NCBI RefSeq assembly: GCF_003086295.3
Contig: NC_092047.1
Location: forward strand, 65,638,054-65,702,053
Source: Arachis hypogaea
Lineage: Eukaryota; Streptophyta; Magnoliopsida; Fabales; Fabaceae
Length of the DNA: 64,000 nucleotides
Reading direction: 5' to 3'
Shown: positions 21,378 to 33,401 of the stretch, in pieces
How the letters are laid out: every line of letters begins with the position of its first letter
Position numbering within the stretch: position 1 is the first letter of the stretch
Translations under genes and position numbers: made by a program
The notes under the pieces: generated by a model
What the model saw: only the letters and a program-made list of their open reading frames with translations
Databases searched by the model: none
Told to the model about the DNA's origin: nothing

Positions 21378-23708
21378 ATGAGCAGGAACAAGGATAAGAG
21401 CATTCTTGTTGAAGGTGATCCTGAACCTGAAAGGACTCTAAAGAGGAAGCTAAGGGAAGCTAAAGCACAACTCTCTGGAGAAAATCTGACAGAAATTTTC
21501 GAAAAAGAAGACAACATGGCCGAAAATAATAACAATGCAAGGAAGATGCTTGGTGACTTTACTGCACCAAATTCCAATTTACATGGAAGAAGCATCTCAA
21601 TTCCTGCCATTGGAGCAAACAACTTTGAGCTTAAACCTCAATTAGTTTCTCTGATGCAACAGAACTGTAAATTTCATGGACTTCCATCAGAAGATCCTTT
21701 TCAGTTCTTAACTGAATTCTTGCAGATCTGTGATACTGTTAAGACCAATGGGGTTGATCCCGAGGTCTACAGGCTTATGCTTTTCCCGTTTGCTGTAAGA
21801 GACAAAGCTAGACTATGGTTGGACTCTCAACCTAAAGATAGCCTGAACTCTTGGGATAAGCTGGTCACGGCTTTCTTAGCCAAGTTCTTTCCTCCTCAAA
21901 AGCTTAGCAAGCTTAGAGTGGATGTTCAAACTTTCAGGCAGAAAGAAGGTGAATCCATCTATGAAGCTTGGGAGAGATACAAGGAATTGACCAAAAAGTG
22001 TCCTTCTGACATGCTTTCAGAATGGACCATCCTGGATATATTCTATGATGGTCTGTCTGAGCTATCAAAGATGTCACTGGACCATTCTGCAGGTGGATCC
22101 ATTCACCTAAAAAAAACACCTGCAGAAGCTTAAGAACTCATTGACATGGTTGCAAATAACCAGTTCATGTACACTTCTGAGAGGAATCCTGTAAGTAATG
22201 GGACGCCTCAGAGAAAGGGAGTTCTTGAAATTGATACTCTGAATGCCATATTGGCTCAGAATAAAATATTGACTCAGCAAGTCAATATGATCTCTCAGAG
22301 TCTGAATGGATTGAAGGAATCATCCAACAGTACTAAAGAGGCATCTTCTGAAGAAGAAGCTTATGATCCTGAGAACCCTGCAATATCAGAAGTGAATTAC
22401 ATGGGTAAACACTATGGAAACACCTATAATCTCTCATGGAGAAATCATCCAAATTTCTCATGGAAGGATCAACAAAAGCCTCAACAAGGCTTTAATAATG
22501 GTGGAAGAAACAGGTTTAGCAATAGCAAGCCTTTTCCATCATCCACTCAGCAAAAGACAGAGAGTCCTGAGCAGGATCCATCTAGCTTAGCAAATATAGT
22601 CTCTGATCTATCTAAGGCCACTTTAAGTTTCATGAATGAAATAAGGTCCTCCATTAGAAATCTGGAAGCACAAGTGGGCCAGCTGAGTAAAAGGGTCACT
22701 GAAACCCCTCCTAGTACTCTCCCAAGCAATACAGAAGAGAATCTAAAAAGAGAGTGCAAGGCCATTGATTTAACCATCATGGCCGAACCTACAAGGGAGG
22801 GAGAGGACGTGAACCCCAGTGAGGAAGACCTCCTGGGACGTCCAGTGATCAACAAGGAGTTTCCCTCTGAGGAACCAAAGGAATTTGAGACTCATCTAGA
22901 GACCATAGAGATTCCATTAAACCTCCTTATGCCATTCATGAGCTCTGATGAGTATTCTTCTTCTGAAGAGAATGAAGATGCCACTGAAGAGCAAGTTGCC
23001 AAATACCTTGGTGCAATCATGAAGCTGAATGCCAAATTATTTGGCAATGAGACTTGGGAAGATGAACCTCCCTTGCTCATCAATGAACTAAGTGATCTGA
23101 ATCAACTGAGATTGCCTCAGAAGAAATAGGATCCTGGAAAGTTCTTAATACCTTGTACCATAGGCACCATGACCTTTGAAAAGGCTCTATGTGACCTTGA
23201 ATCAGGGATAAACCTCATGCCACTCTCTGTAATGGAGAAACTGGGAATCTTTGAGGTGCAAGCTGCCAGAATCTCATTAGAGATGGCAGACAACTCCAGA
23301 AAACAGGCTTATGGACTAGTAGAGGACGTGCTAGTAAAGGTTGAAGGCCTTTACATCCCTGCTAATTTCATAATCCTGGATACTGGAAAGGATGAGGATG
23401 AATCCATCATCCTTGGAAGACCCTTCCTAGCCACAGCAAGAGCTGTGATTGACGTGGACAGAGGAGAATTGATCCTTCAACTGATTGAGAACAACCTTGT
23501 GTTTAAAACTCAAGGATCTCCTTCTGTAACCATGGAGACGAAGCATGAAAAGCTTCTCTCACTGCAGAGTCAATCAAAGCCCCCACAGTCAAACTCTAAG
23601 TTTGGTGTTGGGAGGCCACAACCAAACTCTAATTTTGGTGTTGAACCCCCACATTCAAACTCTAAGTTTGGTGTTGGGAGGTTCCAACAATGCTCTGAAC
23701 ATCTGTGA
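21378..23708 (+). pseudogene. Element C gag-protease protein, two stops
   Basis: The start is the ATG at 21378; an upstream TTG extension is not needed. One frame continues for 777 codons with stops only at 22131 and 23127. By comparison with D these are TAA for CAA and TAG for CAG. Residues about 75-250 are the plant retrotransposon gag domain (NFELKPQLVSLMQQN, LMLFPFAVRDKARLW, FFPPQKLSKL, ESIYEAWERYKEL, SLDHSAGGS). A Ser/Asn/Gln-rich linker follows, then an acidic region and a protease-like domain with CDLESGINLMPLS at about 23190 and IILGRPFLA at 23410. The expected catalytic CDLG/CDLGS has Glu inserted for Gly (CDLES), which would be inactive. The last 40 residues are NSKFGVG repeats encoded by the AAGTTTGGTGT box. 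Confidence 0.9.
23598..23674 (+). repeat. AAGTTTGGTGT boxes read as NSKFGVG in the gag-protease tail of C
   Basis: Copies at 23598 and 23664 and a variant at 23631 (AATTTTGGTGT) are spaced by 33 bp, so all stay in one frame. D has the same array on the minus strand at 31106-31182. Confidence 0.8.
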
Positions 23709-23919
23709 GGCTCCATGAGAGCTCATTGTCAAGCTATTAACATTAAAGAAGCGCTTGTTGGGAGGCAACCCAATGTTATTTAATTATATCTATTTTATTT
23801 TCTCTTTGTTATTTCATGTTTTATTAGGTTGATGATCATGTGGAGTCACAAAAACTACTGAAAAAATCAAAAATAGAATGAAAAATAGCATTAAAAATAG
23901 CACACCCTAGAGGAGAGAC

Positions 23920-24003
23920 ATGCTGGCGTTAAACGCCAGAAACAAGCACTAAGCTGGTGTTTAACGCCAGAACCAAGCATCTACCTGGCGTTAAACACCA
24001 GAA
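23920..24003 (+). repeat. Palindrome cluster after gag-protease, element C
   Basis: Three CTGGCGTTAAACGCCAG-type copies spaced about 30 bp, with AAACAAGC between them. Counterpart of 10195-10402 in B. Confidence 0.8.
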
Positions 24004-24305
24004 ACAAGCTACATTTACACGCCTAATTGGAGCAGGGATGTTAATTCCTTGGCCCCACAGGATCCCCACCACTTCTTCTCTCCTCTTCACATATTTTCAT
24101 AACTCTCTTCCCCAAATAACTTCCATCAATCACCTACATTACTCCTCCAAAACCATCATACAACCCACCTACACCCACCCACTCAAATTCAACCCATCAC
24201 TCTTTCCTTTTCACACATCATAACCACCTAAAATCCCCTTGGCCGAATACACATTCTCCCTCCATCTCCTCTATTTTCTTCTTTTTCTACTATTTTCTTT
24301 CTTCT

Positions 24306-24342
24306 TTTGCTCGGGGACGAGCAAACCTTCTATGTTTGGTGT
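24306..24342 (+). promoter_or_regulatory. Hairpin plus box before C downstream ORF remnant
   Basis: TTTGCTCG (24306-24313), loop GGGA, CGAGCAAA (24318-24325) is a perfect 8-bp stem whose arm sequence differs from that in B by paired changes. Six nt later is ATGTTTGGTGT (24332-24342). Confidence 0.7.
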
Positions 24343-24379
24343 GGTAAAAGCGTTGCTTTTTGTTTTTCCATAACCATTT

Positions 24380-24806
24380 ATGACACCTAAGGCCAGAGAA
24401 ACCTCTAGAAAGAGGAAAGGGAAGGCAAAAGCTTCTACCTCTGAGTCATGGGAGATGGAGAGATTCATCTGAAAAGCTCATCACTAAGAAAAGGATGGAG
24501 CAAACAAGAAATCATGGACCTCAACATGAGCATGAGGAAATTCCTCACCATGAAATCCCTGAGATGCCTCAGGGGATGCACTTTCCTCCACAGAATTATT
24601 GGGAGCAAATCAACACTTTCCTAGGAGAATTAAGTTCCAACATGGGACAACTAAGGGTGGAGCACCAAGAGCACTCCATCATCCTCCATAAAATTAGAGA
24701 AGTTCAAAGAGCTATGAGGGAGGAGCAAGAAAGACAAGGAAGAGACATAGAGGAGCTCAAGAGCACCATTGGTTCTTCAAGAAGAGGAAGACGCCACCCT
24801 CACTAA
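24380..24806 (+). pseudogene. Element C downstream ORF remnant, internally deleted
   Basis: The first part, from the ATG at 24380 to the TGA near 24470, reads MTPKARETSRKRKGK and ends SWEMERFI, resembling the N-terminus of the B protein at 10964. A second frame (24495-24806) encodes a 103-residue coiled coil (LGELSSNMGQLRVEHQEHSI, REEQERQGRDIEELK), resembling its C-terminal coiled coil. The roughly 250 codons between them in B are missing and the two parts are out of frame. D has the same arrangement, so the deletion predates both copies. Confidence 0.65.
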
Positions 24807-25914
24807 GGTGGACTCATTCCTTAATCTCCCTGTTTATTTATTTTCCTGTTTTTTTATTTTTGAGCTTTATGTTTTATTTATGTTTGTGTCTTTACTATAT
24901 GATCACTAGTGTCTAAGTGTCTATGCCTTAAAGTTATGAATATGAATCCATCACCTCTCTTAAATGAAAACTATTTTAATTACAAAAGAACAAGAAGTAC
25001 ATGGTTTCGAATTCATCCTTGAAACTAGTTTAATTATTTAGATGTGGTGGCAATACTTTTTGTTTTCTGAATGTATGCTTGAACAGTGCATATGTCTTTT
25101 GAAGTTGATGTTTATGAATGTTAAATATGTTGGCTCTTGAAGAATAAGGAAAAAAGAGACATGTTATTTGATAATCTGAAAAATCATAAAAATGATTCTT
25201 GAAGCAAGAAAAAGCAGTGAATACAAAAGCTTGCAGAAAAAAAAATGGCAAAAAAAAAGAAAGAAAAAGAAAAAGCAAGCAGAAAAAGCCAAAAGTTCTT
25301 TAAACCAAAAGGCCAGAGCAAAAAGCCAATAGCCCTTAAAACCAAAAGGTAAGGGTAATAAAAAGGAACCAAGGCTTTGAGCATCAGTGGATAGGAGGGC
25401 CTAAAGGAATAAAATCCTGGCCTAAGCGGCTAAACTAAGCTATCCCTAACCATGTGCTTGTGGCGTGAAGGTGTCAAGTGAAAACTTGAGACTGAGCGGT
25501 TAAAGTCAAGGTCCAAAGCAAAAATAGAGTGTGCTTAAGAACCCTGGACACCTATAATTGGAAACTTTAGCAAAGCTAAGTCACAATCTGAAAAGGTTTA
25601 CCCAGTTATGTGTCTGTGGCATTTATGTATCCGGTGGTAATACTGGAAAACAAAGTGCTTAGGGCCACGGCCAAGACTCATAAAGTAGCTGTATTCAAGA
25701 ATCAACATACTGAACTAGGAGAATCAATAACACTATCTGAATTCTAAGTTCCTATAGATGCCAATCATTCTGAACCTCAATGGATAAAGTGAGATGCCAA
25801 AACTATTCAAGAGGCAAAAAAGCTACAAGTCCCGCTCATCTGATTGGAGCTAAGTTTCATTGATATTTTGGAATTTATAGTATATTCTCTTCTTTTTATC
25901 CTATTTGATTTTCA
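24807..25914 (+). other. Element C 3' untranslated region
   Basis: No gene; matches 12120-13145 of B and the reverse of 28665-29740 of D. Contains the AAAAGCAAGCAGAAAAAGCC tract. Confidence 0.7.
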
Positions 25915-25952
25915 GTTGCTAGGAGACAAGCAACAATTTCAGTTTGGTGTTG
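25915..25952 (+). promoter_or_regulatory. Degraded hairpin plus PPT-like box before C 3' LTR
   Basis: GTTGCT (25915-25920) and AGCAAC (25929-25934) remain of the 8-bp stem seen in B and D; the inner pairs are lost. The box reads CAGTTTGGTGTTG. Confidence 0.6.
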
Positions 25953-26920
25953 TGATGAGCGGATAATTTATACGCTTTTTGGCATTGTTTTTACATAGTT
26001 TTCAGTATGATTTAGTTAGTTTTTAGTATATTTTTATTAGTTTTTAATTAAAATTCACATTTCTAGACTTTACTATGAGTTTGTGTATTTTTCTGTGATT
26101 TCAGATATTTTCTGGCTGAAATTGAGGGACTTGAGAAAAAATCAGATTCAGAGGTTGAAGAAGGACTGCAGATGCTGTTGGATTCTGACCTCCCTGCACT
26201 CAAAGTGGATTTTCTAGAGCTACAGAACTCCAAATGGCGCGCTCTTAATTGTGTTGGAAAGTAGACATCCAGGACTTTCTAGCAATATATAATACTCCAT
26301 ACTTTGATTAAGGATAGATGACGTAAACTGGCATTGAACGCCAGTTCCATGCTGCATTCTGGAGTCAAACGCCAGAAACAGGTTGCAAAGTGAAGTTAAA
26401 CGCCAGAAACAGATTACAAACTGGCGTTCAACTCTAAGAGAAGCCTCTACATGTGTAAAGCTCAATGCTCAGCCCAAGCACACACCAAGTGGGCCCCAAA
26501 AGTGGATTTCTGCATCATTTACTCGTTGTAAACCCTAGTAACTAGTTTAGTATAAATATGACTTTTTACTATCTTTATAGAACATCTTTGATCAGTTTTA
26601 TACTATCTTAGACTTTCATGGGGCTGGCCATTCGGCCATGCCTGGACCATTATCACTTATGTGTTTTCAAACGGTAGAGTTTCTACACACCATAGATTAA
26701 GGTGTGGAGCTCTGATGTTCCTCATGAATTAATACAAAGTACTACTATTTTTCTATTCAATTCAAGCTTATTCCTATTCTAAGATATCCATTCGCACCCA
26801 AGAACATGATGAATGTGATGATTATGTGACGCTCATCATCATTCTCACCTATGAATGCGTGCCTGACAAACACTTCCGTTCTACATGCAAACAAGCTAGA
26901 ATGAATATCTCTTGGATATC
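25953..26920 (+). repeat. Element C 3' LTR, left part
   Basis: Starts TGATGAGCGG and matches 18197-19166. It stops at GGATATC, where element D begins; ATATC (26916-26920) is repeated at 36973-36977. Confidence 0.93.
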
Positions 26921-28626
26921 TGGTGCACGAAATTGTGATCTCAGGCAACGGCACTAAAAACTCTGTACGCACGTCTTAATAAATTATTTTTCATTCACAA
27001 CTTCGATACAACTAACCAGCAAGTGCACTGGGTCGTCCAAGTAATAAACCTTATGTGAGTAAGGGTCGATCCCACGGAGATTGTTGGTATGAAGCAAGCT
27101 ATGGTCACCTTGTAAATCTCAGTCAGGCGGATATCAAAAGGTTATGGAGTTTTCGAAATTAAATAATAAATAAAATAAGGATAGAAATACTTATGTAAAT
27201 CATTGGTGAGAATTTCAGATAAGCGCATAGAGATGCTTTCGTTCCTCTGAACCTCTGCTTTCCTGCTGTCTTCATCCAATCAATCCTACTCCTTTCCATG
27301 GCTGGCTTTATGTAAGGACATCACCGTTGTCAATGGCTACTTTTTATCCTCTCTGGAAAATGGTCCGTTGCGCTGTCACTGCATGGCTAATCGTCTGGAG
27401 GCATCACCCTTGCCAATGGCTGCATCCTATCCTCTTGTGAAAATGGTCCAAATGCTTTGTCACAGCACGGCTAATCATCTGAGGTTCTCGATCATACTGG
27501 AATAGGATTCACCCTCCTTTTGCGTCTGTCACTACGCCCAGCACTCGCGAGTTTGAAGTTCGTCACAGTCATTCAATCCCAGAGTCCTACTCGGAATACC
27601 ACAGACAAGGTTAGACTTTTCGGACTCTCATGAATGCCGCCATCAATCTAGCTTATACCACGAAGATTCTGATTAAGAGATCCAAGAGATACTCATTCAA
27701 TCTAAGGTGGAACGGAAGTGGTTGTCAGGTACGCGTTCATGGGAGAATGATGATGATTGTCATGTTCATCACATTCAGGTTGAAGTGCGAATGAATATCT
27801 TAGAAGCGGAATAAGTTGAATTGAATAGAAAAACAGTAGTACTTTGCATTAATCCTTGAGGAACAGCAGAGCTCCACACCTTAATCTATGGAGTGCAGAA
27901 ACTCTACCGTTTGAAAATACATAAATGAAAGGTTCAGGCATGGCCGAATGGCCAGCCCCTCTGATCTAAGAACTAGGCGTCCCCAGATATCAAAGATGTT
28001 CAAAGATGTCTAATACAATAGTAAAAAGTCCTATTTATACTAAACTAGTTACTAGGGTTTACAGAAGTAAGTAATTGATGCATAAATCCACTTCCGGGGC
28101 CCACTTGGTGTGTGCTTGGGCTGTGCTTGAATGTTCCACGTGCAGAGGCTCTTTCTGGAGTTGAACGCCAGGTTATAACATATTTCTGGCGTTCAACTCT
28201 GGTTTGTGACTTGTTTCTGGCGTTTAACTCCAGACAGCAGCGTAGAACTGGCGTTCAACGCCTTTTTACGTCGTCTAAACTCGTTCAAAGTATGGACTAT
28301 TATACATTTCTGGAAAGCCCTGGATGTCTACTTTCCAACGAAATTTTGAGTTCTGTAGCTCCAGAAAATTCACTTTGAGTGCAGGGAGGTCAGAATCCAA
28401 CAGCATCAGCAGTCCTTTTTCAACCTCTGAATCTGATTTTTGCTCAAGTCCCTCAATTTCAGCCAGAAAATACCTGAAATCACAGAAAAACACACAAACT
28501 CATAGTAAAGTCCAGAAATGTGAATTTAACATAAAAACTAATGAAAACATCCCTAAAAGTAACTAGATTCTACTAAAAACATACTAAAAACAATGCCAAA
28601 AAAGCATATAAATTATCCGCTCATCA
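26921..28626 (-). repeat. Element D 3' LTR
   Basis: Reads TGATGAGCGG to GCACCA on the minus strand. Palindromes at 28155-28265 and a TATA box at 28032-28039 (minus). Confidence 0.93.
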
Positions 28627-28664
28627 CAACACCAAACTTAAATTGTTGCTTGTCCCCAAGCAAC
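28627..28664 (-). promoter_or_regulatory. Hairpin plus PPT-like box before D 3' LTR
   Basis: On the minus strand GTTGCTTG, loop GGGA, CAAGCAAC (28645-28664), 5 nt, then AAGTTTGGTGT (28629-28639) next to the LTR. Perfect 8-bp stem. Confidence 0.72.
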
Positions 28665-29743
28665 TGAAAATCAAATAGGATAAAAAGAAGAGAATATACT
28701 ATAAATTCCAAACTATCAATGAAACATAGCTCCAATCAGATGAGTGGGACTTGTAGCTTTTTGCCTCTTAAATAGTTTTGGCATCTCACTTTATCCATTG
28801 AGGTTCAGAATGATTGGCATCTATAGGAACTCAGAGTTCAGATAGTGTTATTGATTCTCCTAGTTCAGTATGATAATTCTTGAACACAGCTATTTTATGA
28901 GTCTTGGCCGTGGCCCTAAGCACTTTGTTTTCCAGTATTTCCACCGGATACATAAATGCCACAGACACATAATTGGGTGAACCTTTTCAGATTGTGACTC
29001 AGCTTTGCTAAAGTCCCCAATTAGAGGTGTCTAGTGTTCTTAAGCACACTCTTCTTTTGCTTTGGACCTTGACTTTAACCGCTCAGTCTCAAGTTTTCAC
29101 TTAACACCTTCACGCCACAAGCACATGGTTAGGGATAGCTTGGTTTAGCCGCTTAGGCCAGAATTTTATTCCTTTAGGCCCTCCTATCCACTGATGCTCA
29201 AAGCCTTGGGATCCTTTTATTTGCCCTTGCCTTTTGGTTTTAAGGGTTATTGGCTTTTTGCTCTTGCCTCTTGGTTTTAAGAGCTTTTGGCTTTTTCTGC
29301 TTGCTTTTTCTTTTTTTTTTTCTATAAGCTTTGTTCTTTGCTGCTTTTTCTTGCTTCAAGAATCATTTTTATGATTTTTCAGATTATCAAATAACATGTC
29401 TCCTTATCATCATTCTTTCAAGAGCCAACATATTTAACATTCTTAAACAACAACTTCAAAAGACATATGCACTGTTCAAGCATTCATTCAGAAAACAAGA
29501 AGCATTGTCACCACATCAATATAATTAAACTAAGTTCAAGGATAAATTCGAAACTCATGTACTTCTTGTTCTTTTGAATTAAAACAGTTTTCATTTAAGA
29601 GAGGTGATGGATTCATAGGACATTCATAACTTTAAGACAAGGTTACTAACTACTAATGATCATGTAATAAGACACAAACATGGATAAGCACTTAACATTA
29701 AGAAAACGAAAAACAGAAAATAAGAACAAGGAATGAGTCCACC
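28665..29743 (-). other. Element D 3' untranslated region
   Basis: No gene; same conserved block as in B and C, reversed. Includes T-rich tract complementary to AAAAGCAAGCAGAAAAAG near 29290. Confidence 0.7.
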
Positions 29744-30173
29744 TTAGTGATGGTGGCATTTCCTTCTTGAGGAACCAATGATGTCCTTGAGCTCTTCTAT
29801 GTCTCTTCCTTGTCTTTGTTGCTCCTCCCTCATTGCTTTTTGATCTTCTCTAATTTCATGAAGGATGATGGAGTGCTCTTGATGTTCCACCCTTAATTGT
29901 CCCATGTTGGAACTTAATTCTCCTAGGGAGGTGTTGATCTGCTCCCAAAAATTCTGTGGAGGAGAGTGCATCCCTTGAGGTATCTCAGGGGTTTCTTAAT
30001 GACGAGCTTCTTCATGTGCCTGTTGAGATCCATGAATGTGCTCTCTTGTTTGCTCCATCCTTTTCTTAGTGATGGGCTTGTGAGATGAATCTTTCCATCT
30101 TCCATGGCTCAGAGGTGGAAGCAATTGTCTTCCCTTTCCTCTTTCTTGAGGTTTCTCTGGCCTTAGGTGCCAT
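29744..30173 (-). pseudogene. Element D downstream ORF remnant, internally deleted
   Basis: The ATG at 30173 opens a short basic frame (MAPKARETSRKRKGK) ending near 30070. A second frame from the ATG at 30058 has one TAA at about 29998 and then the coiled coil to 29744 (LGELSSNMGQLRVEHQEHSI, REEQQRQGRDIEELK). Architecture and frame relation are the same as in C at 24380-24806. Confidence 0.65.
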
Positions 30174-30212
30174 TAATGGTTATGGAAAAACAAAAAAAGC
30201 TATGCTTTTACC

Positions 30213-30247
30213 ACACCAAACTTAGAATGTTGCTCGCCCTCGAGCAA
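30213..30247 (-). promoter_or_regulatory. Hairpin plus box before D downstream ORF remnant
   Basis: Minus strand: TTGCTCG (30241-30247), loop AGGG, CGAGCAA (30230-30236), 6 nt, then AAGTTTGGTGT (30213-30223). Confidence 0.68.
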
Positions 30248-30260
30248 AAGAAGAAAGAAT

Positions 30261-30302
30261 AGAAGAAGAAGAAGAAGAAGAAGAAGAAGAAGAAGAAGAA
30301 GA
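30261..30302. repeat. (GAA)n microsatellite
   Basis: About 14 uninterrupted GAA units, between the hairpin module and the palindrome cluster of D. The aligned place in C has only a C/T-rich stretch. Confidence 0.95.
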
Positions 30303-30654
30303 TATGGAGGAGATGGAGGGATGTGTGTATTCGGCCATATGGGTGGGATTGGGTGGGAAAGAGATGTTGAATTTTGAAGGTAGGTGGGTGGATGGATGTG
30401 AGTAGTAAATGGAAGACAGAAGGGATGACCATGAATGGAGGGTTATATATAGGGAAGGGAGGGAGGTAAGGTTTATGGGAAAGAGTGGATGTGGGATTGT
30501 GTGAAAGAGGGGTGAGAAGAAGTGAGTGGAGGTAGGTGTGGATCCTGTGGGGTCCACAGATCCTGAGGTGATCCTGTGGGGTCCACAGATCCTGAGGTGT
30601 TCAAGGATTTACAACCTTGCACCAAATTAGGCATGCAAAATGCCCTTGCACACA

Positions 30655-30875
30655 ACTCTGGGCGTTCAGCGCCAGATTGGTGCTTGTTCTGGGCGTTGAA
30701 CACCCATTTGTTGCCCATTTCTGGCGTTGAACGCCAGAACCATGCTTGTTCTGGGCGTTCAGCACCAGTTCTTCTCCAGGGTGCAATTCTGGCGTTCAAA
30801 CGCCCAGATGCTGCCCATTTTGGGCGTTCAGCGCCAGAACCATGCTCTGTTCTTGCGTTGAACGCCAGTAAGGTC
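30655..30875 (-). repeat. Palindrome cluster after gag-protease, element D
   Basis: About eight GGCGTTCAACGCC/GGCGTTGAACGCC-type copies spaced about 30 bp; the most extended cluster in the window. Confidence 0.85.
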
Positions 30876-31071
30876 TTCCTCCAGGGTGTGATTTTTCTTC
30901 TGCTGTTTTTGATTCCGTTTTCAATTTTTATATTTATTTTGTGACTCCACATGATCATGAACCTAATAAGACATGAAAAATAATAAAAATAGAAATTAGA
31001 TAAAAATTGGGTTGCCTCCCAACAAGCGCTTCTTTAATGTCAATAACTTGACAATGGACTCTCATGGAGCC

Positions 31072-33401
31072 TCACAGATGTTCAGAGCATTGTTGAGACT
31101 CTCCAACACCAAACTTAGAGTTTGGATATGGGAGCTTAACACCAAACTCAGAGTTTGGTTGTGGCCTCCCAACACCAAACTTAGAGTTTGACTGTGGGGG
31201 CTCTGGTTAACTCTGCAATGAGAGAAGCTTTTTATGCTTCCTCTCCATGTTTACAGAAGGATGACCTCGAGTTTTAAACACAAGGGAGTCCTCATTCAAT
31301 TGAAGGACTAGTTCGCCTCTGTCAACATCAATCACAGCTCTTGCTGTGGCTAGGAAGGGTCTTCCAAGGATGATGGATTCATCCTCATCCTTCCCAGTAT
31401 CCAGGACTATGAAATCAGCAGGGATGTAAAGGCCTTCAACCTTTACTAACACGTCCTCTACTTGTCCATAAGCCTGTTTTCTTGAACTGTCTGCCATCTC
31501 TAATGAGATTTTAGTAGCTTGCACCCCAAATATTCCCAGTTTCTCTATTACAGAGAGGGCATGAGGTTTATCCCTGAACCAAGGTCACACAGAGCCTTAT
31601 CAAAGATCATGTTGCCTATGGTACAAGGTATTATGAACTTTCCAAGATCCTGTTTCTTCTGAGGCAATGTCAGTTGATCCAGATCACTCAGTTCATTACT
31701 GAACAAGGGAGGTTCATCTTCCCAAGTCTCAATACCAAATAATTTGGCATTCAGCTTCATGATTGCACCAAGGTACTTGGTGACTTGCTCCTCAGTAACA
31801 TCCTCATTCTCTTCAGAAGAGGAATACTCATCAGAGCTTATGAATGGCATAAGGAGGTTTAATGGAATCTCTATGGTCTCTAGATGAGTCTTAGATTCCT
31901 TTGGTTCCTCAAAGAGAAGCTCCTTATTGATCACTGGACGTCCCAGGAGGTCTTCCTCCTTGGGATTCACGTCCTCTCCTTTCTTCACAGGTTCGGCCAT
32001 GGTGATTAATTCAATGGCCTTGCACTCTCCTTTTGGATTTTCTTCTGTTTTGCTTGGAAGAGTACTAGGAGGGATTTCAGTGATCCTTTTACTCAGCTGG
32101 CCCACTTGTGCCTCCAAATTTCTAATGGATGACCTTGTTTCATTCATGAAACTCACAGTGGCCTTAGATAGATCAGAGACTAAGTTTGCTAAATTAGAGG
32201 TATTTTGTTTAGAGTTCTCTGTCTGTTGCTGAGTGGATGATGGAAAAGGTTTACTATTGTTAAACCTATTTCTTCCACCATTATTAAAGCCTTGTTGAGG
32301 CTTTTGATCCTTCCATGAGAAATTTGGATGATTTCTCCATGATGGGTTATAGGTGTTTCCATAAGATTCACCCACATAATTTACCTCTGCTATTGCAGAG
32401 TTTTCAGGATCATAAGCTTCTTCTTCAGAAGATGCCTCTTGAGTACTGTTGGATGTAGCTTGCATTCCATTCAGACTTTGAGAAATCATATTGACTTGCT
32501 AAGTCAATATTTTATTCTGAGCCAATATGGCATTCAAAGTATCAATTTCAAGAACTCCCTTCTTCTGAGGTGTCCCATTGCTCACAGGATTCCTCTCAGA
32601 AGTGTACATGAACTGGTTATTAGCAACCATGTCAATGAGTTCTTGAGCTTCTGCAGGCGTTTTCTTTAGGTGAATGGATCCACCTGTAAAAGTATCCAAT
32701 GACATTTTGGCTAGTTCAGACAGACCATCATAGAATATATCCAGGATGGTCCATTCTGAAAGCATGTCAGAAGGACACTTTTTGGTCAGTTGCTTGTATC
32801 TTTTCCAAGCTTCATAGAGGGATTCACCTTCTTTCTGTCTGAAGGTCTGAATATCCACTCTAAGCTTGCTCAGCTATTGAGGAGGAAAGAACTTGGCTAA
32901 GAAAGCCTTGACCAGCTTATCCCAAGAGTTCAAGCTATCCTTAGGTTGAGAGTCCAACCATACTCTAGCTCTGTCTCTTACAGCAAAAGGGAAAAGCATG
33001 AGCCTGTAGACTTCATGATCTACTCCATTAGTCTTAACAGTATCACATATTTGCAAGAATTCAGTTAAGAACTGAAAAGGATCTTCAGATGGAAGTCCAT
33101 GAAACTTGCAGTTCTGCTGCATTAGAGAAACTAATTGAGGTTTAAGCTCAAAATTTTTTGCTCCAATGGCAGGAATGGAGATGCTTCTTCCATGTAAATT
33201 GGAATTAGGTGCAGTAAAGTCACCAAGCATCCTCCTTGCATTATTATTATTTTCGGCTGCCATCTCCTCTTCCTGTTCGAAAATTTCTGAAAGGTTGTCT
33301 CTGGACTGTTGTATTTTAACTTCTCTTAGTTTCCTTTTCAGAGTCTTTTCAGGTTCTGGATCTGCTTCAACAAGAATATTCTTGTCTTTGCTCCTGCTCA
33401 T
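31072..33401 (-). pseudogene. Element D gag-protease protein, decayed
   Basis: The ATG at 33401 opens a frame parallel to that of C: MSRSKDK start, LMLFPFAVRDRARVW, FFPPQ, ESLYEAWKRYKQL, then linker, acidic region and protease. Stops lie at about 32874 and 32490. A one-base loss near 31558 shifts the frame, and a TAA at 31207 cuts the tail. Unlike C, the protease keeps [10 protein letters not shown] (about 31590) and IILGRPFLA (31350), so the active-site Asp-Leu-Gly is present. The expected end, by alignment with C, is the TGA at 31072-31074, after NSKFGVG-type repeats. No polymerase or integrase follows. Confidence 0.88.

Noticed and set aside
30222..30557. Minus-strand 111-codon Ser-rich frame
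   Set aside because: Its Ser run is the (GAA)n microsatellite read in reverse.
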